Shown: piece after piece, positions 16,901 to 64,000 of the stretch
How positions within the stretch are numbered: position 1 is the first letter of the stretch
How the letters are laid out: every line of letters begins with the position of its first letter
Origin: Seriola aureovittata
Lineage: Eukaryota; Chordata; Actinopteri; Carangiformes; Carangidae
NCBI RefSeq assembly: GCF_021018895.1
Contig: NC_079372.1
Coordinates: 23,312,237 to 23,376,236, forward strand
Length of the DNA: 64,000 nt
Direction of reading: 5' to 3'
Position numbers and translations under genes: made by a program
Notes under the pieces: model-generated
Seen by the model: only the letters and a program-made list of their open reading frames with translations
Told to the model about the DNA's origin: nothing
The model's database searches: none

Positions 16901-19900
16901 CAATTTTATGCCATACTATACTATGACTGTTTTTGATATTATTACGCCATACTATACTATGACGTTTTATGATATTTTTATGCCATACTATAATATGACG
17001 TTTTTTGACAATTTTATGCCATACTATACTATGACTGTTTTTGATATTTTTACGCCATACTATACTATGACGTTTTATGATATTTTTATGCCATACTATA
17101 CTATGACGTTTTTTGATATTTTTATGCCATACTATACTATGACGTTTTTTGACAATTTCATGCCGTACTATACTATGAAGTTTTTTGATATTTTTATGCC
17201 GTACTATACTATGAAGTTTTTTGATATTTTTATGCCATACTATACTATGAAGTTTTTTTTTATTTCTATGCCATACTATAATACGACGTTTTTTGACAAA
17301 TTTATGCCATACTATACTATGACGTTTTATGATATTTTTATGCCATACTATAGTATGACGTTTTTTGACAATTTTATGCCATACTATACTATGACGTTTT
17401 ATGATATTTTTATGCCATACTATACTATGACGTTTTATAATATTTTTATGCCATACTATACTATGACATTTTATGATATTTTTATGCCATACTATACTAT
17501 GACGTTTTTTGACAATTTTATGCCATACTATACTATGAAGTTTTTTGACAATTTTATGCCATACTATACTATGACTTTTTTTTATATTTTCATGCCATAC
17601 TATACTATGACGTTTTATGATATTTTTATGCCATACTATAATATGACGTTTTTTGACAATTTTATGCCATACTATACTATGACTGTTTTTGATATTTTTA
17701 CGCCATACTATACTATGACGTTTTAGGATATTTTTATGCCATACTATACTATGACGTTTTTTGATATTTTTATGCCATACTATACTATGACGTTTTTTGA
17801 CAATTTCATGCCGTACTATACTATGAAGTTTTTTTTCAATTTTATGCCATACTATACTATGAAGTTTTTTGACAATTTTATGCCATACTATACTATGACG
17901 TTTTATGAAAATTTTATGCCATACTATACTATGACGTTTTATGATATTTTTATGCCATACTATACTATGATGTTTTTTGACAATTTTATGCCATACTATA
18001 CTATGACGTTTTATGATATTTTTATGCCATACTATACTAAGACTTTTTTTTATATTTTCATGCCATACTATACTATGACGTTTTATGATATTTTTAAGCC
18101 ATACTATATTATGACGTTTTTTGACAATTTTATGCCATACTATACTATGAAGTTTTTTGACAAATTTATGCCATACTATACTATGACGTTTTATGATATT
18201 TTTATGCCATACTATACTATACTATACTATGACGTTTTTTGACAATTTTATGCCATACTATACTATGACGTTTTATGATATTTTTATGCCATATTATACT
18301 ATGACGTTTTATGATATTTTTATGCCATACTATACTATGACGTTTTATGAAAATTTTATGCCATTCTATACCATGAAGTTTTTTGATATTTTTATGCCAT
18401 ACTATACTATGAAGTTTTTTTTCAATTTTATGCCATACTATACTATGACGTTTTTTGACAATTTTATGCCATACTATACTATGACGTTTTATGATATTTT
18501 TATGCCATACTATACTATGACGTTTTTTGACAATTTTATGCCATATTATACTATGAAGTTTTTTGACAAATTTATGCCATACTATACTATGAAGTTTTTT
18601 GACAAATTTATGCCATACTATACTATGACGTTTTATGATATTTTTATGCCATACTATACTATGACGTTTTATGATATTTTTATGCCATATTATACCATGA
18701 CGTTTTTTGACAATTTTATGCCATACTATACTATGACGTTTTATGATATTTTTATGCCATACTATACTATGACGTTTTTTGACAATTTTATGCCATACTA
18801 TACTATGAAGTTTTTTGACAAATTTATGCCATACTATACTATGAAGTTTTTTGACAAATTTATGCCATACTATACTATGACGTTTTATGATATTTTTATG
18901 CCATACTATACTATGACGTTTTATGATATTTTTATGCCATATTATACCATGACGTTTTTTGACAATTTTATGCCATACTATACTATGACGTTTTTTGATA
19001 TTTTTGTGCCATATTATACCATGACGTTTTTTGACAATTTTATGCCATACTATACTATGACGTTTTATGATATTTTTATGCCATACTATACTATGACGTT
19101 TTTTGACAAATTTATGCCATACTATACTATGACGTTTTATGATATTTTTATGCCATACTATACTATGACGTTTTTTGACAATTTTATGCCATACTATACT
19201 ATGACTGTTTTATAATATTTTTATGCCATATTATACTATGACGTTTTTTGACATTTTTATGCCATACTATACTATGACTTTTTTTTATATTTTCATGACA
19301 TACTATACTATGACGTTTTTTGATATTTTTATGCCATACTATACTATGAAGTTTTTTGATATTCTTATGCCATACTATAATATGACGTTTTTTGACATTT
19401 TATGCCATACTATACTATGACTGTTTTATAATATTTTTATGCCATATTATACTATGACGTTTTTTGACAATTTTATGCCATACTATACTATGACTTTTTT
19501 TTATATTTTCATGACATACTATACTATGACGTTTTTTGATATTTTTATGCCATACTATACTATGAAGTTTTTTGATATTCTTATGCCATACTATAATATG
19601 ACGTTTTTTGACAATTTTATGCCATACTATACTATGACTGTTTTTGATATTATTACGCCATACTATACTATGACGTTTTATGATATTTTTATGCCATACT
19701 ATAATATGACGTTTTTTGACAATTTTATGCCATACTATACTATGACTGTTTTTGATATTATTACGCCATACTATACTATGACGTTTTATGATATTTTTAT
19801 GCCATACTATACTATGACGTTTTTTGATATTTTTATGCCATACTATACTATGACGTTTTTTGACAATTTCATGCCGTACTATACTATGAAGTTTTTTGAT

Positions 19901-20041
19901 ATTTTTATGCCGTACTATACTATGAAGTTTTTTGATATTTTTATGCCATACTATACTATGAAGTTTTTTTTTATTTTTATGCCATACTATACTATGACGT
20001 TTTATGAAAATTTTATGCCATACTATACTATGACGTTTTAT

Positions 20042-20466
20042 GACTTTTATGCCTTCCTATATTAAGACTTTTTTTGCTGATTTTTTACCTCAGTAAACTA
20101 AGATAGCTTTTGATGAATTCATGCCTTCCTATACTATGTTGTTTTTTTGTTTTTTTTTACAATTTTATGCCTTACTATACTATGATGTTTTTAGAAAAGT
20201 TTATGCTTTACTATGCTATGATGTTTCTTGACATTTGTGTGCCTCATGAGTTTAGGGAAGCTTCTGACAATTTTATGCCTTACTATACTATGATCTTTTT
20301 TTAAATTTTTGTGCCATATTATACTATGATGTTTTTTGATATTTTTATTTCATACTAAATCCATACTATACTGTGATGTTTTCAGAAAATTTCATGCCTT
20401 ACAATACTATGACATTTTTACATCTTAGTATACTATGACATTGTTAAACCTTATTATACTATGAAG
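20042..20466. repeat. Edge-type diverged satellite block, copy 1
   Basis: A block of decayed monomers lying inside otherwise homogeneous array. It contains non-satellite-like insertions such as TTGCTGATTTTTTACCTCAG and CATGAGTTTAGGGAAGCTTC. It is essentially identical to 22417-22841, so the right edge of the array has been duplicated with the homogeneous monomers between. Confidence 0.93.
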
Positions 20467-22416
20467 TTTTTTGATATTTTTATGCCATACTATACTATGA
20501 CGTTTTTTGATATTTTTATGCCATACTATACTATGACGTTTTATGATATTTTTATGCCATACTATACTATGACGTTTTTTGACAATTTTATGCCATACTA
20601 TACTATGAAGTTTTTTGACAATTTTATGCCATACTATACTATGACTTTTTTTGATATTTTTACGCCATACTATACTATGACGTTTTTTGATATTTTTATG
20701 CCATACTATACTATGACGTTTTTTGATATTTTTATGCCATACTATACTATGACGTTTTTTGACAATTTCATGCCGTACTATACTATGAAGTTTTTTTTCA
20801 ATTTTATGCCATACTATACTATGACGTTTTTTGACAATTTTATGCCATACTATACTATGACGTTTTATGAAAATTTTATGCCATACTATACTATGACGTT
20901 TTATGATATTTTTATGCCATACTATACTATGACGTTTTTTGACAATTTTATGCCATACTATACTATGACGTTTTATGATATTTTTATGCCATACTATACT
21001 AAGACTTTTTTTTATATTTTCATGCCATACTATACTATGACGTTTTATGATATTTTTAAGCCATACTATATTATGACGTTTTTTGACAATTTTATGCCAT
21101 ACTATACTATGAAGTTTTTTGACAAATTTATGCCATACTATACTATGAAGTTTTTTGACAATTTTATGCCATACTATACTATGACGTTTTATGATATTTT
21201 TAAGCCATACTATACTATGACGTTTTTCGACAATTTTATGCCATACTATACTATGACGTTTTTTGACAATTTTATGCCATACTATACTATGACGTTTTTT
21301 GACAATTTTATGCCATACTATACCATGAAGTTTTTTGATATTTTTATGCCATACTATACTATGAAGTTTTTTTTCAATTTTATGCCATACTATACTATGA
21401 CGTTTTTTGACAATTTTATGCCATACTATATTATGACGTTTTATGATATTTTTATGCTATATTATACTATGACGTTTTTTGACAATTTTATGCCATACTA
21501 TACTATGACGTTTTATGATATTTTTATGCCATATTATACTATGACGTTTTTTGATATTTTTATGCCATACTATACTATGACGTTTTATGATATTTTTATG
21601 CCATACTATACTATGACGTTTTTTGACAATTTTATGCCATACTATACTATGAAGTTTTTTGACAAATTTATGCCATACTATACTATGAAGTTTTTTGACA
21701 AATTTATGCCATACTATACTATGACGTTTTATGATATTTTTATGCCATACTATACTATGACGTTTTATGATATTTTTATGCCATATTATACCATGACGTT
21801 TTTTGACAATTTTATGCCATACTATACTATGACGTTTTATGATATTTTTATGCCATACTATACTATGACGTTTTTTGACAATTTTATGCCATACTATACT
21901 ATGAAGTTTTTTGACAAATTTATGCCATACTATACTATGAAGTTTTTTGACAAATTTATGCCATACTATACTATGACGTTTTTTGACAATTTTATGCCAT
22001 ACTATACTATGACGTTTTATGATATTTTTATGCCATACTATACTATGACGTTTTATGATATTTTTATGCCATATTATACCATGACGTTTTTTGACAATTT
22101 TATGCCATACTATACTATGACGTTTTTCGACAATTTTATGCCATACTATACTATGACGTTTTTTGACAATTTTATGCCATACTATACTATGACGTTTTTT
22201 GACAATTCTATGCCATACTATACTATGACGTTTTTTGACAATTTTATGCCATACTATACTATGACGTTTTTTGACAATTTTATGCCATACTATACTATGA
22301 CGTTTTTTGACAAATTTATGCCATACTATATTATGACGTTTTTTTTTATTTTTATGCCATACTATACTATGACGTTTTATGAAAATTTTATGCCATACTA
22401 TACTATGACGTTTTAT

Positions 22417-22841
22417 GACTTTTATGCCTTCCTATATTAAGACTTTTTTTGCTGATTTTTTACCTCAGTAAACTAAGATAGCTTTTGATGAATTCATGCC
22501 TTCCTATACTATGTTGTTTTTTTGTTTTTTTTTACAATTTTATGCCTTACTATACTATGATGTTTTTAGAAAAGTTTATGCTTTACTATGCTATGATGTT
22601 TCTTGACATTTGTGTGCCTCATGAGTTTAGGGAAGCTTCTGACAATTTTATGCCTTACTATACTATGATCTTTTTTTAAATTTTTGTGCCATATTATACT
22701 ATGATGTTTTTTGATATTTTTATTTCATACTAAATCCATACTATACTGTGATGTTTTCAGAAAATTTCATGCCTTACAATACTATGACATTTTTACATCT
22801 TAGTATACTATGACATTGTTAAACCTTATTATACTATGAAT
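22417..22841. repeat. Edge-type diverged satellite block, copy 2
   Basis: Second copy of the block at 20042-20466, offset by 2375 bp and almost base-for-base identical. It forms the present right edge of the array. After it, a few unrecognisable monomers fade into unique sequence near 22885. Confidence 0.93.
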
Positions 22842-22885
22842 TTTTTCGACTGTATCATATTATGACATTTTTATGACTTCGTATT

Positions 22886-25065
22886 CTATGGTACTAAACT
22901 ATATAAGATTGAAAAAGAAAATTAAGTCTGGTTTGAAAGAACCTGAAGAGGGTCATACAGCAGCTTGTATTCAGTCTTTATTTGAGGTAAATACAGGTTC
23001 AGACAGAGACATTGCTCAGCTGAACACGGCAGTTCTCAACACTTGAAGAGGATTCATGGGGAATTCCAGGCGTGAAATTGAAAAGCCCTTAACTGCTGGA
23101 AAACAGTTGAAACTGTCGGAAAGAAAAAGAAAAGTCTGGTGGAAACACAAAATTTCAAACGAGACAGGCAGAGTGGACTGTCAGCTGTTGCCATTTAAAA
23201 AAATCAACAAGAGTAATCCAGTCCTGTCAGAATGAATAAAAAAATCAAACATTAAAAAAAAGAAAACATACTTCACAAACACTCAAGTTTCTCCTGTCAA
23301 ATAGAAAACAACAGTCAAAAAAAGGCTTTTCAGTTCATCGTCTGATTGTAGACAACTCCTTCATTGATGAGAATAAAAATACACCTTAATAAAATATGAG
23401 AAATATTTTCCTCCACACAGAGCAGGACGTTCAACACAGTATTAAAAGAAATCAGCAACAGAATCTCAACACGGTTCATTCATTCCTGCTCTTGACTCAC
23501 TAAAAACAATAAATATAGAAAATTTGCAGCTGAATTTCATCTGACTTTCATATTAAAAAGATGGTGCTGTTATACAATTGCAGGAAAATAGTAATTTAAT
23601 GCAAGAAACTATGAGACACAGAAAGAAAACAGGAAGTTAGTGATGAACTGGTTCATGTGTGAAAGTGAAGAAAGAAGAAAGAACAAACATTAACGTGAAA
23701 GTCAACTCTACAAAATGACAAGTGAATTATATGTTTATTATTTGAATTGAATTAACAGCAGTAATGAATGAACCTTTGCATATAAATCTAATTGTGAAAT
23801 TGAATCAATAATAATACTAATACTACCAGTGAATTTACAGCAATGACACATTTGAAAAACCATCTCTGTGAATTCATATTATCTGAATTCCCCTCTTTGA
23901 AAATTGCAATAATCATTGTTAAGTTGTGTATTATCTGTATGTACACGGGTTCATAAATGTAGGTACCAAATATTCAAAAACATTATATCAAGCTACAGAA
24001 GAACCTGTAAGACAGAACTGTTATCATTCCGCTGCGCAGCAAAAGTGCATTGTGGGTACAGTGTGATCCCATGTAGGCTAGTTTTGTCTTGTGTGTCTTT
24101 GTAGTTATTTGATTGACTTTCCAATAACCAGGATTAAGTCACTTCAGACAGGGGCCCCTGCCTTTCGGGCCCCTGGGCCCGTGCCGAGTCAGCAGATTCA
24201 CAGTTCCTTTTGCTCTGTGGTATAGAAACAGTCAGCGTCACCATGACGACTTGTATAATTTTTCCACGAGTCAACTCACTTCTTAGTCTTTTCCTCTCTC
24301 CTGAATTATTTTATTTTTGTTCTTCATCTATAATCATTTCTTCACCTTCCTCTTCATCTCCTTTTGATCAACACTTTTTTTCTGTTCATCCTTCCTTCCA
24401 CCTTCTTCTCAAGCTTTCTCTAAATGTCTATCCTTCATTTCAAAGCCCTTCTTTTGCCTTCCTTTCTTTTCTTTCCTTTTTATAACCCCCTCCCTCCCTC
24501 CTCTTTATCCTTTCTTTAAGCATCCTGCACTTTTTCATTCTTTCCCTTTTTACAGATTTTTTTATCTTTTGTCTTTATCCTTCCTCCAATTTTTTTCTTT
24601 TCTGAACAGTTTTTCCCCTCTGTCCTTAATTCCACCTAACATCCTCCACATCAGAAATCTTTTTCTTTTGTCGCTAGTCCTCCTTTCTTCTTCTGTCCTT
24701 TTCTTTTTTCTTTCATTTTTCTTCCTTCCTCTTTTTCTTTTCTTCTATCAGCTACCCTGCACTTCTTATATCTCCTTTCTTTCCTCTTATTTTTCTTCCT
24801 TCCTCATTTTCCTTCCTCCATCACTTCCATTATTTCCCTACTTCCTCACTTCCTTTCCTTCCACCTTCCTGATCAGAACTCTGTCCATAAAACAATAAAT
24901 TGACCTTTAACCAAACTCATTCAGTTTTGCTTTTTATTAAACCCCTCTATCTTCTCCTGATTGGTTAAATGTTCTGTCAATCAAACCCAGACAGGTTCAA
25001 ACATTGCTGTATCCCGCCTGTCAAAGTCACCGTCGCTCTCTCTCATCTGTGATTGGTCCAGATTG
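22886..25065. other. 3' flank and probable 3' UTR of the channel gene
   Basis: AT-rich sequence with no gene I can support. The first 60-150 bp after the stop codon (going down in coordinate) should be 3' UTR. From 24280 to 24890 lies a 600-bp pyrimidine-rich tract (CTTCCTTT-like, purine-rich in the sense of the gene). A short GC-rich palindromic patch at about 24150-24187 (GGGGCCCC, then GGGCCCCTGGGCCC) stands out from its surroundings and may be a transposon relic. Reading frames here are low-complexity and not convincing. Confidence 0.6.
24933..24938 (-). promoter_or_regulatory. Candidate polyadenylation signal
   Basis: AATAAA on the minus strand, about 130 bp downstream of the cacna1f stop codon. 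It is the nearest canonical hexamer I noticed after the stop. Other TTTATT matches occur further on, near 24310, so a longer 3' UTR is possible. Confidence 0.4.
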
Positions 25066-62556
<37,491 letters not shown>

Positions 62557-63280
62557 CTCCGCTGCTTTTCTTTCTCAGCTCCAAACACCAATAATCATCT
62601 TCGATCGATCCGCAGTTTGATCAGTTTGCTGTGGCTTTGATCCCCATGAGCTTCTTCTTCTTTTGATTCAGGAACGCAAACAACTTCTCCACATTTTTCC
62701 CGCGGTCACTGTCAGATTTCTCTAAAAATCAATCCACTTTTCTTCTGTTGCAACTGCCGATCAATTCATCGATAAATGTATTTATTAATTTACTACGGAT
62801 CAGGGGAAAAAAGTGAAGCAATGAAATAAATCCAGAGAAATCCGCAGAGACGGATTCAGCTTCTTTTTCAGCTTCGGTTCACTAATCTGACTCTCTCTCT
62901 CTCTCTTCATCTATCTGTCCATCTCTCCATCTCTCTCTCTCTCTCTCTGCTTGTCAGGGTCTCTCTGCCTCTCTCTCCCTCTCTGCCAGTGTCTCTCTGC
63001 CTCTCTCTCTCACTCTGCCAGTTTCTCTCTGCCTCTCTCTCTCACTCTGCCAGTGTCTCTCTGCCTCTCTCTCTCACTCTGCCAGTTTCTCTCTGCCTCT
63101 CTCTCTCACTCTGCCAGTGTCTCTCTGCCTCTCTCTCTCATTCCCAATTGGGGATTAAATAGAAAAAAAGCTCAGTGTGTTAAAGGGGAGGGCAGCTGGA
63201 AGCGAATTAAAGGCGCAGAGAGAATAAAAATGGGAGAGAAGAGACTTGTTATTAACAAGAGATTTTAAAAGGCAGACCTA
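62557..63280 (-). promoter_or_regulatory. Presumed 5' UTR and promoter region of cacna1f
   Basis: Placed only by its position upstream of the tentative exon 1. It includes upstream ATGs in the sense strand and a CT-rich minisatellite. I see no TATA box I would defend. A TAATC-type photoreceptor homeobox motif (CTAATC near 62883, plus strand) is present but short enough to be chance. Confidence 0.3.
62885..63145. repeat. CT-rich 32-bp minisatellite upstream of the gene
   Basis: Five to six copies of a 32-bp unit (CTCTCTGCC and CTCTCACTCTGCCAG words) at about 62945-63143, preceded by plain CT runs. The sense strand of the gene sees a GA-rich tract here. Confidence 0.9.
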
Positions 63281-63283
63281 TCT

Positions 63284-63330
<47 letters not shown>

Positions 63331-63351
63331 AGAGGATGATGGTGATGATGG

Positions 63352-63390
<39 letters not shown>

Positions 63391-63395
63391 GACAG
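63281..63395. repeat. GAA and GAT trinucleotide runs
   Basis: GAA/AAG run (63281-63335) passing into GAT/ATG run (63336-63390). The plus strand is purine-rich, a form able to make triplex or Z-like structures in principle. Confidence 0.92.
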
Positions 63396-64000
63396 TTAAA
63401 AGCTGAATATAACTGAACTGTGAAATGATTTGACATCTGTTTAATGAACTGAAACCAAAGGAAAAAAAGCTTTGATTTCCTTCTTTGATTCGTCTCTACT
63501 AGATTCTAGATTCTAGACTCAGGACCTTTTCTTTTCTGATCTCACAGATACACGGGAAATGAAGAAGAAAATGTGGCATCATGACATTTTGGTTGGTTCT
63601 TGATTTATCAGATGGAAGACGATTGGAGCGCATCTGCTCCCAGAACTTCAGCATCTGATCTCGATCCTCCAGAACTTAGACCTCCTACCTGTGCAGGAGG
63701 AGACCAGAACACACTGGAGGGATTATATTACATCATTACTTCCAGTATCTCCAGTGACAAACTAACAATGTGTTTCATTATTCTCCAAAAATATGAAGCT
63801 GTTGGCTTCATAAATAAATCTGATAAATGACGAAATCAAGAAACATTTTACTTGACTGCGATGATATTGTGTTGATGCTATTGTGTATTATTTTAACAGT
63901 AAATAAACAAGTAAATGAACAACACTATCAAAATGTTTATGTCATAGAGTCAAGACGAGTCAGATCGAAATCATGATACAGTCAGACGTATAAAGTTGAG
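63396..64000. other. Right end of window, no gene recognised
   Basis: AT-rich sequence. A 76-codon plus-strand frame (63600-63830) has no family resemblance. I see no further exon of the channel gene and no neighbouring gene. Confidence 0.55.

Larger units (their letters stand above)
285..22885. repeat. 36-bp AT-rich satellite array, about 22.5 kb
   Basis: A tandem array of a 36-bp monomer. The core is built of ATGCCATACTATACTATG followed by ACG or AAG and a T-rich half ending in GACAATTTT, GATATTTTT or GACAAATTT. Three common monomer types alternate: TTTTTTGACAATTTT, TTTTATGATATTTTT and an AAG type with TTTTTTGACAAATTT. Monomers are nearly identical in the middle and diverged at both ends, as expected of an array homogenised by unequal exchange. 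Occasional extra ACTAT units, dropped Ts and partial monomers break the phase. Both strands are open for long distances (12 codons per monomer, for example about 660 codons at 20461-22440 plus and 348 codons at 11832-12878 minus). I read this as arithmetic and not coding. Genomic role (centromeric, subtelomeric or other) cannot be told from here. Confidence 0.97.

Noticed and set aside
20461..22440. A 659-codon plus-strand open frame, and others of 200-525 codons in the array, as a repeat protein gene
   Set aside because: They arise from a stop-free 36-bp monomer. Frames begin and end wherever monomer register slips, the minus strand is also open, and there is no start context, splice structure or unique sequence.
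285..22885. CRISPR array
   Set aside because: The repeats are directly adjacent with no unique spacers, in an animal genome.
24569..24898. 109-codon plus-strand frame over the pyrimidine tract
   Set aside because: It is low-complexity S/F/L peptide from CT-rich DNA, without family resemblance.

Overview
This window looks like teleost fish DNA. It holds one large, apparently intact, multi-exon gene on the minus strand, an L-type voltage-gated calcium channel alpha1 subunit. Introns are compact and full of CA/TG microsatellites and fish-type transposon remnants. The left third of the window is a satellite array. I saw no prokaryotic, viral or rRNA/tRNA gene content.

Left third (about 285-22885): a 22.5-kb AT-rich tandem array with a 36-bp monomer. 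The flanks are diverged and the core is homogenised. Rare variant monomers recur every 2.2-3.6 kb, which indicates higher-order duplication. The right-hand edge sequence occurs twice, 2375 bp apart. Because 36 is divisible by 3 and the monomer lacks stops, long reading frames appear on both strands (12 codons per monomer). I treat these as a by-product of the repeat and not as genes.

Middle and right (25066-62556, minus strand): a cacna1f-like gene (Cav1.4, the photoreceptor and bipolar-cell synaptic calcium channel). I placed 50 exons by matching the family exon by exon and checking splice sites and phases, plus one tentative 22-bp first coding exon. All phases agree. The model sums to 6234 bp, or 2077 residues plus stop, with no frameshift or internal stop. 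It carries all four S1-S6 repeats, four S4 voltage sensors, the EEEE selectivity filter, the beta-subunit binding helix in the I-II linker, the EF-hand, pre-IQ and IQ calmodulin region, and the distal C-terminal domain that suppresses calcium-dependent inactivation in Cav1.4. Assignment to the 1F branch over 1D or 1C rests on residues in exons 29, 32, 36, 40 and 47. I cannot say which teleost paralogue (cacna1fa or cacna1fb) it is.

Introns: these contain inverted-repeat (MITE-like) elements, hAT-like, Tc1-like and LINE remnants, and many CA/TG runs. Two patterns stand out. First, CA runs (sense strand) sit directly after splice donors, while TG runs sit directly before splice acceptors, never the reverse. 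Second, a 28-bp minisatellite after exon 44 has copied that exon's own splice donor at least six times.

Flanks: upstream of the tentative start (62557-64000) are CT-rich, GAA and GAT repeats and no convincing gene. Between the array and the stop codon (22886-25065) is a likely 3' UTR and AT-rich flank with a 600-bp pyrimidine tract.
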